Of a stretch of DNA of 64,000 nucleotides, positions 42,954-51,346 are shown one piece after another (within the stretch, counting starts at the first letter, position 1; each line of letters starts with the position of its first letter). A program made the translations under genes and the position numbers. The stretch is from Arcanobacterium_A bovis. GTDB lineage: Bacteria > Actinomycetota > Actinomycetes > Actinomycetales > Actinomycetaceae. A model generated the notes under the pieces. The model did not search any database. It was not told the DNA's origin and saw only the letters and a list, made by a program, of their open reading frames with translations. The DNA is taken from assembly GCF_042655305.1 (NCBI RefSeq), contig NZ_JBHSLR010000006.1; one strand, given 5' to 3'.

Positions 42954-43028
42954 ATGTCGAAGCGCGGAAACAAGCGTCGCTCCCGTAAGAAGAGCGGTGC
43001 AAACCACGGCAAGCGTCCAAACGCTTGA
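42954..43028 (+). CDS. Ribosomal protein bL37, 24 residues
   Basis: A very short gene (ATG 42954, TGA 43026-43028) encoding a 24-residue, strongly basic peptide beginning MSKRGNKRRSRKKSG and ending ANHGKRPNA. This matches the actinobacterial 50S protein bL37 first recognised in mycobacterial ribosome structures. AAAGGAGA sits six bases upstream, a candidate promoter precedes it, and a terminator follows ten bases after the stop, so it is a complete single-gene unit. The position next to sigH/rsrA fits other actinobacteria. Easily missed because of its length. Confidence 0.92.
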   Translation: MSKRGNKRRSRKKSGANHGKRPNA

Positions 43029-43037
43029 GAATGACTT

Positions 43038-43070
43038 AATGAGGGGCTCGTTGAGCCCCTCATTTCATTC
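43038..43070 (+). terminator. Terminator after bL37
   Basis: AATGAGGGGCTC (43038-43049) pairs with GAGCCCCTCATT (43053-43064), loop GTT, followed by the T-rich TCATTC. A 12-bp perfect stem with a short loop is a good intrinsic terminator. Confidence 0.85.
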
Positions 43071-43103
43071 TTTGGCAAGCTCGGGGCGGGGTGGTTGGCA
43101 GAA

Positions 43104-43703
43104 TTATTCGCCAAAACTGGCAGGATTCACTCCAAGCCACTGATGCCAGCCACGATGAAGCACCAGCCAAGCCATTAAGCCGTAACCAGCCTGGTGTGGT
43201 GTATAGCCACCGGATACCGACATGTCAGTATTCCACTGTTCGTGATTGACCAGCGGCGCAAAGGTCTCTACATAGGGCACGGAACGCCGCGCACACACAT
43301 CGGCGTAGGCGTGCGATAGTTCTTCTACTCGGCGCACTGGCATATCAGCGCGTGGAGGCGGTCCAACAACAAAAGGTGAGAGTTGCCGGCGTTCTGCATT
43401 GTCGAGCAAATTAGCTAAGTGAAGCCGTGAGCGTGCGGAGCTGAGTCCTGCATCGAGATCGCGCGATCCCAATCCAATCACGAGGCGATTAGTGGCGTCT
43501 CGGTTCAGACGCGGGAGCACTTCGCCTTCCCATCGCTCAGTTAATTGGCCAGTGTTTTCACCCGGAAATGCCAACGTAATTGCAGTGATTGGAGGCTCGA
43601 GCGGGGTGCGCGCAATAATTCGCCCAACCCAACCCAAAGCACGGGCATCGCCTTTGCCGGCAACAAGTTCATCGCCAACAAAAAAGACTCGCAATTCCTG
43701 CAC
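43104..43703 (-). CDS. SGNH/GDSL-like protein lacking the usual Ser nucleophile
   Basis: 199 residues from a GTG at 43703 with AGGAG eight bases upstream. The fold signature is present: block I RVFFVGDELVAGKGDARALG (residues 5-24), block III-like VIGLGSRDLDAG near residue 96, and the C-terminal SGGYTPHQAGY with a His. In block I the position of the catalytic Ser of GDS is Glu. I think that a GDELVAG variant recurs in actinobacterial relatives, which would make it a family trait and not a local mutation. Whether it hydrolyses esters is therefore uncertain. Downstream of kgd, separated by a strong hairpin. Confidence 0.7.
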   Translation of the reverse strand: MQELRVFFVGDELVAGKGDARALGWVGRIIARTPLEPPITAITLAFPGENTGQLTERWEGEVLPRLNRDATNRLVIGLGSRDLDAGLSSARSRLHLANLLDNAERRQLSPFVVGPPPRADMPVRRVEELSHAYADVCARRSVPYVETFAPLVNHEQWNTDMSVSGGYTPHQAGYGLMAWLVLHRGWHQWLGVNPASFGE

Positions 43704-43762
43704 CGTGAACTCCTAACACCCGTTACCCATAGCAATTTTTGCCATGTTTACAATTCCCACTA

Positions 43763-43803
43763 TGGTTGGTGGCGGCAAACGAAAAGTTTGCCGCCACCAA
43801 CCA
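43763..43803 (-). terminator. Strong hairpin terminator after kgd
   Basis: A perfect 18-bp stem (43763-43780 with 43786-43803) with the five-base loop GAAAA lies 32 bases past the kgd stop. There is no T-run on the minus strand; on the plus strand a T-rich stretch follows after ten bases. It separates kgd from the GDSL-like gene. Confidence 0.7.
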
Positions 43804-43834
43804 GTTTACATTTTTATCGCTTAGCCTGTTATTT

Positions 43835-46800
43835 CTACCGATCAAAGGCCTGTGCCAAAATCTGAGCGTTTTGGGCTTTGTGGATTGCGCCAAGGCCAGT
43901 CGATGGTGCAGCAGCATGGGGTCGCGATACGCGGCGCACAGCTACATCCATCTGGGAGAACATCTCAAGCGCCAAATGTGGCCACGGACCTTGGTTCGCT
44001 GGTTCGTCTTGAACCCACACAACCTCAGCACCAGGATACTTACTAAGCTCCTGAGTCAGTTCTTCAACCGGATTTGGATAGAGCTGCTCAAGTCGCACAA
44101 TCACAGTGCGCTGATCGCCACGCTTGGAACGCTCGTCGAGCAAATCATAATAGATACGACCAGAGCACAGCAGCACGCGATCAACGTCTTTGATCGCCGT
44201 ATCCTGTTCACCGATCACTGGCAAGAAACTACCGTGAGTAAACTCGGCAACATCCGAGGTAACGCCTTTACGGCGCAGAAGTTGCTTGGGGGAGAACACG
44301 ATGAGTGGTTTGCGTGGGCGAGCAAAGGCTTGCCGCCGCAGCAAATGGAAGTGATTTGCCGGCGTCGACGGTTGTACCACGAGCATGTTGTTCTCCGCGC
44401 ACAACTGCAAGTAGCGTTCGATTCGCGCCGATGAGTGGTCCGGTCCTTGGCCTTCGTAGCCGTGCGGGAGCAGCATGACCAGCGAACTCTTCTGATTCCA
44501 TTTCTGCTCAGCTGAACAGATAAATTCGTCGATCACCGTTTGCGCACCATTGGCGAAATCGCCGAACTGTGCTTCCCACAGCACCAGCGCATCAGGGCGC
44601 TCCACCGAGTAGCCATATTCAAATGCCAGCACCGAGTACTCAGATAGTGATGAGTCATAAATCGCAAATTCTGCCTGGTCGTCGGTGAGGCCTTCCAGCG
44701 GCGTCCACTCTGCGCCGGACTTGTAACAGTGCGCAACAGCATGGCGCTGTACGAAGGTACCACGGCGAGAATCCTGCCCCGAGATACGCACGGGAACGCC
44801 GTCGATCAGAAGCGAACCGAAGGCGATCAGCTCGCCAAATCCCCAGTCGATTCCGCCTTCACGTGCCATCTTATTGCGGCGGTCGAAGAGCTGTTCGATC
44901 TTGCGGTGCAGTGTGAAGCCTTCGGGCGGAGTGGTATGAGCGTCGCCGATACGGGCGAGGACAGCCGAGGAAATCGCCGTCTCCCATCCCACCAGTGTGG
45001 AATCTTCCTCTGCGCCAGGATTTGGCAGACCAAGAATCTCCGAGGCTGACTTTCCAGCTTCCTTTGCAGCATTTTCTGCCTCGCGCACCTCGGCGAAAGC
45101 GCGGTCGAGCTTCTCTTGGAAGTCTCGTTCCACTGCTTCGAGCTGTTCTGTAGACAAAACACCACGTCCTAACAGTGCTTCGGTGTAAAGCTGACGAGTG
45201 CTGCGTTTCGAATCTACGAGCGAGTACATGATGGGCTGCGTCATTGATGGATCATCGCCCTCGTTGTGTCCGCGCTTGCGGTAACACGTGATGTCCAGCA
45301 GTACGTCCTTCTTAAATTCTTCGCGGTATTCGTAGGCCATGCGTGCCATGCGTACCACTGCTTCAGGATCGTCGCCGTTCACGTGGAAAATTGGTAGCTG
45401 CAAGCCTTTCGTAATATCGGTTGCGTAGCGTGAAGAACGTGCCGACGACGGCGCCGTCGTAAACCCGATCTGGTTGTTGACGATCACATGGATTGTGCCG
45501 CCCGTTCGATATGCAGGTAGCTGCGAGTAGTTCAGCACTTCGGTAACCACGCCTTGGCCAGCGAAAGCAGAGTCGCCATGAATAAGGATAGGCAACACGG
45601 GGTATTCGTCTCCCATGTTCATTCGATCTAGTTTGGCTCGCACAACACCTTCGAGCACGCCGTCGGCCGCTTCCAAATGCGATGGGTTCGCAGCAAGATA
45701 AACACCCACTGTATCGCCTTCGGGCGAGGTGTACATACCCTCGGTGCCAAGATGATACTTAACGTCTCCAGAGCCTTGTACACTCTGTGGATCAACGATT
45801 CCATCAAATTCGGTGAAAATTTGTTTGTAGGATTTACCAGCAATATTAGTGAGTACATTGAGACGTCCACGGTGTGCCATCGCAATAGCAACTTCGGAAA
45901 GGCCGTCTTCAGCCGCGCCGTGCAAAATAGCATCAAGCGCAGGAATAAGAGATTCTCCGCCTTCGAGCGAGAAACGCTTTTGCCCCACATATTTGGTCTG
46001 CAAGAAGGTTTCAAATGCTTCGGCCTCGTTGAGCTTTTTAAGGATTTGCAAGCGAGTAGCGCCCGACGTCGGATCGGCAGGCCGTTCAAGTCGCTTTTGG
46101 AACCATTTGCGCTGGGCTGGATCTTGAATGTGCATGTATTCGATTCCAACAGTGCGGCAATAGGCTTCACGCAATTGGTCGAGGATTTCACGCAGAGTCA
46201 GATGCGAAGTTCCTGCGAATCCGCCGGTCGGGAATGATCGATCAAGATCCCAGAGCGTAAGTCCGTAAGACTGCAACTCAAGGTCTGGATGACGGCGGAT
46301 ATGGAACGATAGTGGGTCGGTATCTGCAATGAGGTGTCCACGAGAACGATAGGCGTGGATAAGCTCAGCGATGCGCGCCGGCTTACCGAGTTCGCGTTCG
46401 GCGTCGTATTCTACGTCCTTCTCCCAGATGAATGGGCGATAAGGAATACGTAGCGACATGTACACGCGATCGTAGAAGTCGTCCAGACCGAGCAACTTTT
46501 GCTCCATGAGTCGCAAGAATCTACCCGAGGTAGCGCCTTGAATCACGCGGTGATCGTATGTTGAGGTGAGATGAACAACCTTCGAAACTCCCAAGCGAGC
46601 CAGGGCTTCTTCCGCAGTTCCTTGGAACTCTGGCGGGTAAGTCATGGAGCCCACGCCCACGATCAAGCCTTGGCCGTTCATGAGCCGTGGAATGGAGTGA
46701 ACTGTTCCCAAACCGCCTGGGTTGGTGAGCGATACCGTTGTGCCTTGGTAATCATCGAGAGTTAGTTTGTTATTGCGCCCGCGTTCTACGAGGTCTTCGT

Positions 46801-47560
46801 AGGCATTAAAGAACTGGGAGAAAGTTAGAGTTTCAGCTGCTTTAATATTCGGTACGACGAGCGTGCGCGAACCATCCGGTTTTGCCACATCAATGGCGAT
46901 TCCAAGATTGACGTGAGCTGGCTTAACCAAGGTGGGTTTTCCGCCGTCGGACACCTGGTATGAGTAGTTCATTTCAGGCATTTCCGCCAGTGCCTCAACC
47001 ATCGCGTAGGCAATCAGATGCGTAAACGACACCTTGCCGCCGCGAGTGTTGGCGAGGTACTTGTTGATAACCGTGCGGTTATCAAACATGATTCGAGCAG
47101 GTAGACCACGCACAGACGTAGCCGTTGGAATGTTGAGTGAGGCATCCATATTTTTGGCAAGACCGCGATCGGCACCTTTAAGTAAAACGAATTCGTCGTT
47201 CGCTCCAGTGGTGTTAGGCGACGTCGGGCGCACGTCGTACGACTTGACGTAAGGCGTGAGTGCTGGCTGAGCTGCGGATCGGGGCTGTGGGGGCAAATCG
47301 GAGCGCGTAACGTTCGTCGATGGGGTTGTTTCGCGGTCTGCTTCTTGCAAGCTGTGGTGGTGTTCCTTACTTTGATCGTCGCGATCATCAGGAGAATCGG
47401 GGGAGCTGGTGGCGTCTTGTGGTGGGCGACCGGCCGATTCCCAGCGTCTGAACATGTCTAACCACTGCGGGCCAACGTTTGATCTGTCTTTGAGATAGGC
47501 AGCGTAGAGCTCTTCGATAAATCCTTGGTTCGGTCCGAATTCTTCACTACTTTGTGACAT
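43835..47560 (-). CDS. kgd: Multifunctional 2-oxoglutarate dehydrogenase E1/E2 (Kgd type)
   Basis: 1241 residues. The short N-terminal segment FIEELYAAYLKDRSNVGPQW is the E1-type leader; about residues 115-350 form an E2-like succinyltransferase domain without lipoyl domain, ending in TYDHRVIQG with the catalytic His; the rest is a thiamine-diphosphate E1, with VAIAMAHRGRLNVL, GDSAFAGQG (about residue 675) and NNQIGFTT forming the cofactor site. Such fusions are the hallmark of mycobacteria and corynebacteria and use the E3 and lipoyl parts of pyruvate dehydrogenase. In corynebacteria and mycobacteria the FHA protein OdhI/GarA inhibits the enzyme, and the same may apply here. Single gene with a divergent neighbour. 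Confidence 0.96.
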   Translation of the reverse strand: MSQSSEEFGPNQGFIEELYAAYLKDRSNVGPQWLDMFRRWESAGRPPQDATSSPDSPDDRDDQSKEHHHSLQEADRETTPSTNVTRSDLPPQPRSAAQPALTPYVKSYDVRPTSPNTTGANDEFVLLKGADRGLAKNMDASLNIPTATSVRGLPARIMFDNRTVINKYLANTRGGKVSFTHLIAYAMVEALAEMPEMNYSYQVSDGGKPTLVKPAHVNLGIAIDVAKPDGSRTLVVPNIKAAETLTFSQFFNAYEDLVERGRNNKLTLDDYQGTTVSLTNPGGLGTVHSIPRLMNGQGLIVGVGSMTYPPEFQGTAEEALARLGVSKVVHLTSTYDHRVIQGATSGRFLRLMEQKLLGLDDFYDRVYMSLRIPYRPFIWEKDVEYDAERELGKPARIAELIHAYRSRGHLIADTDPLSFHIRRHPDLELQSYGLTLWDLDRSFPTGGFAGTSHLTLREILDQLREAYCRTVGIEYMHIQDPAQRKWFQKRLERPADPTSGATRLQILKKLNEAEAFETFLQTKYVGQKRFSLEGGESLIPALDAILHGAAEDGLSEVAIAMAHRGRLNVLTNIAGKSYKQIFTEFDGIVDPQSVQGSGDVKYHLGTEGMYTSPEGDTVGVYLAANPSHLEAADGVLEGVVRAKLDRMNMGDEYPVLPILIHGDSAFAGQGVVTEVLNYSQLPAYRTGGTIHVIVNNQIGFTTAPSSARSSRYATDITKGLQLPIFHVNGDDPEAVVRMARMAYEYREEFKKDVLLDITCYRKRGHNEGDDPSMTQPIMYSLVDSKRSTRQLYTEALLGRGVLSTEQLEAVERDFQEKLDRAFAEVREAENAAKEAGKSASEILGLPNPGAEEDSTLVGWETAISSAVLARIGDAHTTPPEGFTLHRKIEQLFDRRNKMAREGGIDWGFGELIAFGSLLIDGVPVRISGQDSRRGTFVQRHAVAHCYKSGAEWTPLEGLTDDQAEFAIYDSSLSEYSVLAFEYGYSVERPDALVLWEAQFGDFANGAQTVIDEFICSAEQKWNQKSSLVMLLPHGYEGQGPDHSSARIERYLQLCAENNMLVVQPSTPANHFHLLRRQAFARPRKPLIVFSPKQLLRRKGVTSDVAEFTHGSFLPVIGEQDTAIKDVDRVLLCSGRIYYDLLDERSKRGDQRTVIVRLEQLYPNPVEELTQELSKYPGAEVVWVQDEPANQGPWPHLALEMFSQMDVAVRRVSRPHAAAPSTGLGAIHKAQNAQILAQAFDR

Positions 47561-47929
47561 CTGTTTCCGCCCTCAATCTTTTTGGGATGATCCTTTGTTT
47601 CTATCTTAGTGACTTTAGTCCCGTTGAGCGGAATTGTGTGTGAATATTTCGCTAAATTGCTCCAAATTTCGTGGAGAAATTATTGATTCGTCAAGAAAGC
47701 GTATAGACACGTCAAAAGCTTGGTGATGATCGTGTGAAGATTGAGTAGTGGGTGGTGTGTTTGTGATTGGTGGCAATCACCCTGCTTAGGTTTGTGTTTT
47801 GATTCACTGGTCCAAAATATATTTTCTATAGCGCGTTTGTTATCAAACCGTTATGATCGAGTATGGATCTAAACAGCAACGTTTGACTTCGTGTTGTTTC
47901 GCTCGAAATCTCACCATAAGGAGTACGCC
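47561..47929. other. Divergent intergenic region between kgd and the M23 peptidase gene
   Basis: 369 AT-rich bases. A perfect GTGATTG-gtgg-CAATCAC hairpin lies at 47763-47780. Two direct GTTAT repeats six bases apart (47839-47854; ATAAC on the minus strand) overlap a possible -10 box TATGAT (47852-47857) for the peptidase gene. No good -35 accompanies it. I looked for the conserved core of the c-di-AMP (ydaO) riboswitch that often precedes actinobacterial cell-wall hydrolases and did not find it. Confidence 0.4.
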
Positions 47930-49183
47930 TTGACGACAAACGTCAACACTCAACGCACGCTTCCTTCGCGCCGTGAACAGCGTCTAGCTGCTCAACGTGG
48001 CGAAGAAGTGAACGCTTCGCGTACTTCGGTTTCCATTGCGGAAAACGACACCGCCGTTGTAACGCAGCGTAGGAGCCGTCGTCGTGAGGTTATTAGTGAC
48101 GACGAACGCGCACGTCGTCTCGAAGAAATGTTGCGTCGCACCCGCGCAGAGGATGGCGAACAAACTCAAGCTAAACACTACCTTGCTGAGGGTGAGAAGC
48201 CGCCGGTGCTCGCAATTGAGGAATCGCAGGCATTTGTTGAAGCGGCGAAGAATGATGTCGAACACACAGTGAATTTCGAGGTGACGGGCGGCGTAGAACA
48301 ACTCACCGAAGCACTGCCGATTCTCAAGGGGAGTGCACTGGGTCGATTGCGCGAGCGCATCGCCTTTAACAATAAATTTGACCGCTCCGATATTGTGCAG
48401 GCATGGGATCGCATTCGGGTAGCAGGTAAATCGCCCGTTGTTGCAGGAACTGGAATTCTTTCTGCAGTGGCTCTTGTTTCGACTGGTGTGCTTCAAATTC
48501 AAGATGCGATGGGGGCACAACCGAGTGCTTCGCAAAAATCTTTGCTCAGCTCGGTGAATGCTTCTAGTACGTTCAGCACTCCGAAGACGCTTATCGCTAA
48601 TGAAGGTGCTGCCGACGGCGCTCGCTTGAAGGCCGCGGAAGAAGCAGCTCATTCTGCTCAGGCACAATGTTTGCCACAAACCGGAGCGAACTCGTTGGTA
48701 GGCTCGTTTGTTGCAGAAAACGATGAAGTGTTCATGCCGATGAAGGAAGGAACGTATCGAGTTTCTTCGACCTTCGGCTATCGCACTGATCCATTTGGTT
48801 TAGGTGCAAAGTTGCATGAAGGGCAAGATTTCTCGGCGCCAGACGGCACGCCGTTCTTCGCAGTGGCCGATGGTACTGTGCTCCACGCAGGCGAAGGGCT
48901 TGACGGTGCAGCCTCAAATATGATCGTTGTGCAGCACAATGTGAACGGCAAGAAGTTTACGTCCTGGTATTTGCACATGTGGTCAGACGGCATTCTCGTC
49001 AAAGCTGGCGATACTGTTAAAGCGGGTCAAAAAATTGGATTGGTAGGTTCGCAGGGGCGTTCCACGGGTCCGCATCTCCACTTTGAGATTCATCCAGACG
49101 AAGGCTTGCGTACCACGGCGATTGAGCCCATGGGATTCATGATGAAGATGGGTGCGCGCGATCTTGGCGAGCGCTGTAACTAG
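47930..49183 (+). CDS. M23-family peptidase (LytM domain), membrane-anchored
   Basis: 417 residues from a TTG at 47930 with AAGGAG six bases upstream. Residues 1-160 are hydrophilic and charged, with REQRLAAQRGEE and RRSRRREVI near the N-terminus. A single hydrophobic segment at about 165-187 probably spans the membrane, leaving the C-terminal part outside. The M23 domain begins near residue 280: LHEGQDFSAPDG has the zinc His and Asp (about residues 295-299) and HLHFEIH (about 381-387) the remaining His ligands, so it should be an active glycyl-glycine or peptide-crosslink endopeptidase acting on peptidoglycan. Confidence 0.88.
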   Translation: MTTNVNTQRTLPSRREQRLAAQRGEEVNASRTSVSIAENDTAVVTQRRSRRREVISDDERARRLEEMLRRTRAEDGEQTQAKHYLAEGEKPPVLAIEESQAFVEAAKNDVEHTVNFEVTGGVEQLTEALPILKGSALGRLRERIAFNNKFDRSDIVQAWDRIRVAGKSPVVAGTGILSAVALVSTGVLQIQDAMGAQPSASQKSLLSSVNASSTFSTPKTLIANEGAADGARLKAAEEAAHSAQAQCLPQTGANSLVGSFVAENDEVFMPMKEGTYRVSSTFGYRTDPFGLGAKLHEGQDFSAPDGTPFFAVADGTVLHAGEGLDGAASNMIVVQHNVNGKKFTSWYLHMWSDGILVKAGDTVKAGQKIGLVGSQGRSTGPHLHFEIHPDEGLRTTAIEPMGFMMKMGARDLGERCN

Positions 49184-49242
49184 TAAGTTGTAATTAGTAA
49201 CCAGCAAAATTTACGGTCAGTTGCCCTGCACATCACGCGATA

Positions 49243-49270
49243 TTTCGATAATCTGAACTCGGTATCGAAA
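49243..49270 (+). promoter_or_regulatory. Inverted repeat covering the GDPD ribosome-binding site
   Basis: TTTCGATA (49243-49250) and TATCGAAA (49263-49270), 12 bases apart, are perfect inverted repeats. The right arm contains the first bases of the AAAGGA ribosome-binding sequence, so a hairpin in RNA could partly mask it; alternatively it is a protein-binding palindrome. Confidence 0.4.
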
Positions 49271-49281
49271 GGAATTGGCTC

Positions 49282-50094
49282 GTGGTAACTCAACAAACTC
49301 AGCGCATGTGGCAGTACGGTAAGAAACCTATTGTTATTGCGCATCGTGGCGGGGGTAATGAGGCTCCAGAGAATTCGCTCAGTGCCTTTGCAAACATGGA
49401 TTCGAAGAATTTTCGCTATATCGAAACGGATTCGCATGCCACGTCGGACGGCGTCGTCATCCTCATGCACGACGCGAACCTCGCGCGCACCACGAATACC
49501 GCGGGAAAGATTTCGTCTTTTACGTGGTCACAGATTCTCGATGTGGCTGATGAATCTGGAAATCATCCGGTGCGACTTGAGGACGCTCTCAAAGGCTTTC
49601 CGCACCTCATCTATAATATTGATGCCAAGGATCAGCATGTGGTGCGCCCGCTAATTAAAGTGCTCAAACGTTGCGACGCGCTTGATCGGGTGTCACTTTC
49701 CTCATTTAACGAGACTCGCCTCAAGTATTTGCGTAGGAAGCTACCGGGGGTACGCACCTCGCTTGGCAGAGGAGCAATTGCGTGGTTGGTGATTTCAGCT
49801 CTGCTCCCGCAAGGTTTAGGGTGGCGTTTAGCTCGGGCGGTGCCGGGTGTGAAGCACGGTGTGGAGGCGATCCAAGTTCCGATAATTCACCGGGGGATTC
49901 CGGTCCTCACGCCGCGACTAATCGATCTGTGTCACGCACGCCAGCAGGCAGTGCATGTGTGGACCATCAACGATCCGCAGGCAATGAGAACTTTGGTGCG
50001 GCTCGGAGTAGACGCGATTATTACCGATGAGCCGAGCCTGGCTCAAGAAGTTATTGACGATGAATGGAATGTGCTCGAGAGCCTCCATCACTGA
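49282..50094 (+). CDS. Glycerophosphodiester phosphodiesterase family protein
   Basis: 270 residues, GTG start with AAAGGA upstream. The catalytic segment IAHRGGGNEAPENS (residues 18-31) has the HRG...PEN motif; YIETDSHATSDGVVILMHD (about residues 46-64) carries the second Glu and Asp ligands and the second catalytic His; the C-terminus has VWTINDPQ and DAIITDEP typical of GDPD. It would release glycerol-3-phosphate from phospholipid headgroup diesters or from wall polymers. No signal peptide is visible, so it is probably cytosolic. A perfect 8-bp inverted repeat overlaps its ribosome-binding site. Confidence 0.88.
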   Translation: MVTQQTQRMWQYGKKPIVIAHRGGGNEAPENSLSAFANMDSKNFRYIETDSHATSDGVVILMHDANLARTTNTAGKISSFTWSQILDVADESGNHPVRLEDALKGFPHLIYNIDAKDQHVVRPLIKVLKRCDALDRVSLSSFNETRLKYLRRKLPGVRTSLGRGAIAWLVISALLPQGLGWRLARAVPGVKHGVEAIQVPIIHRGIPVLTPRLIDLCHARQQAVHVWTINDPQAMRTLVRLGVDAIITDEPSLAQEVIDDEWNVLESLHH

Positions 50095-50115
50095 TTCTTC
50101 AGAAAGGACATTTCG

Positions 50116-51054
50116 ATGTATCCAACGAAACTGCTGGTAACTGATGAATACTTTGCGGATTATTTCGCTGCGGAGGTTGGGCATGTTCAAGACCTCGAGG
50201 TGCGCTACGTTCCTAACGACGAGTTAAGCGACGACGACGTGCAATGGGCCGACTCCTGGCTCGGCTTCCGTTTTCCATTGCGTCCAAATGAGACGGCGAT
50301 CCGTTGGTTCCACTCTGCCACTGACGGGATCGAACACATGCACCCATATTATGACGATTTGCGCGAAACGGGCGCTGTGCTAACGAATACGGTGGCTTCA
50401 ATGCCGCACCGAATGGCGGAATACGTTGTAGCAGGAGTGCTAGGCTACGTGCGAGAATTTCCCCAGTATCAGGAGTTACAACATGGTGGTGAGTGGAAGC
50501 GTTTGGGTAACGGCACTGCTCAGCACATGAATATGGTGGTTATTGGAACTGGGCATATTGGAAGTGTTATTGCCAAACTGATGCGCCCATTTGTAGCGCG
50601 AGTTGATGGGCTTTCGCGTTCCGGCAGCGCTCGCGAGGAGTTCGACACGGTGCGCCCACTTAGCGATCCTGGTGAACTGCTGCGCGAGGCCAATATTGTG
50701 GTTACCGTTTTGCCGCATACGGACGCTTCGGTCAATATTGTGGGCGAGAATGTATTCTCGCAGCTCCAAGATGCTATTTTCGTAAACGTGGGCCGCGGTT
50801 CTACTGTAGACGACGATGCCTTGCGCACAGCGTTAGACGGCGGGCAGGTGCGTCACGCGATTCTCGACGTCTTCCCAGAAGAACCTTTGCAAAATGGTGA
50901 CTGGCATTGGGATCACCCACAGGTAACGGTGACTCCGCATATTTCGGGACTCACACGCCGCGACGATATTGTGGTCGATTTTTTGGCGAATTTGCAGGCG
51001 CTGCGGGCTGGAACGAAGCCTCCAAATTTGATCAACTTAGATGGCTGGTATTAG
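50116..51054 (+). CDS. D-isomer specific 2-hydroxyacid dehydrogenase family protein
   Basis: 312 residues, ATG preceded by AAAGGA. The NAD-binding site is VVIGTGHIGSVIAKLM (about residues 139-154), and the catalytic residues follow the family pattern: Arg in VNVGRGSTVDDDAL (about residue 228), Glu in VFPEEPL (about residue 257) and His in VTPHISGLTRRD (about residue 274). The substrate is unknown; such enzymes act on glyoxylate, hydroxypyruvate, phosphoglycerate and others. The catalytic domain is short compared with phosphoglycerate dehydrogenase, so SerA is unlikely. Confidence 0.85.
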   Translation: MYPTKLLVTDEYFADYFAAEVGHVQDLEVRYVPNDELSDDDVQWADSWLGFRFPLRPNETAIRWFHSATDGIEHMHPYYDDLRETGAVLTNTVASMPHRMAEYVVAGVLGYVREFPQYQELQHGGEWKRLGNGTAQHMNMVVIGTGHIGSVIAKLMRPFVARVDGLSRSGSAREEFDTVRPLSDPGELLREANIVVTVLPHTDASVNIVGENVFSQLQDAIFVNVGRGSTVDDDALRTALDGGQVRHAILDVFPEEPLQNGDWHWDHPQVTVTPHISGLTRRDDIVVDFLANLQALRAGTKPPNLINLDGWY

Positions 51055-51088
51055 GACACTCGTCGAATAATATCTGCGCAGCCTATTT

Positions 51089-51226
51089 CTATTTTGAAAA
51101 ATTGCTTAGTTTTTCAAAATATAGCAGAAAAATGTGAACTCTATTTTGAAAAAAGTGCCATTTTTTGAAAATAGAAGCAGTGTTTTGGGGGTCTATTTCG
51201 AAAAATTGCTTAATTTTTCAAAATAG
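51089..51226. repeat. Three AT-rich hairpin repeats at an exact 52-bp period
   Basis: The units start with CTATTT at 51089, 51141 and 51193 and end at 51124, 51174 and 51226. Each is a palindrome of the form CTATTTTGAAAAA-loop-TTTTTCAAAATAG with loops of about 6-8 bases and small differences (third copy CTATTTCG). The spacers of 16 and 18 bases are unrelated to one another. The starts are exactly 52 bases apart. Confidence 0.85.
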
Positions 51227-51271
51227 CCTAAGTGTGAAGCATGAGTGTGAAGTAGTTGTGATGCAGATACT

Positions 51272-51346
51272 TGCCCTAACTTAGACGATTTCTTATGTAT
51301 CGGCGTGATATAGCGCGATGAACAAGCCACCGCCTAAGTTAGGGCA
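51272..51346. repeat. 13-bp perfect inverted repeat flanking 49 bases
   Basis: TGCCCTAACTTAG (51272-51284) and CTAAGTTAGGGCA (51334-51346) are perfect inverted copies. The 75-base unit encodes nothing visible, and no flanking target duplication is apparent. It could be a hairpin, a two-part binding site or a remnant of a tiny mobile element. Confidence 0.7.

Noticed and set aside
47762..47781. CRP/GlxR site TGTGA...TCAC upstream of kgd
   Set aside because: The half-sites are ten bases apart, not six, so this is a simple hairpin and not a CRP-type operator.
47700..47929. c-di-AMP (ydaO-type) riboswitch upstream of the M23 peptidase
   Set aside because: Such switches often precede actinobacterial wall hydrolases, but I found none of the conserved core; only a short hairpin is present.
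51089..51226. CRISPR-like array (three repeats of about 35 bp with spacers)
   Set aside because: Only three units, spacers of 16-18 bases are too short, the repeats differ from each other, and no cas gene lies in the window.
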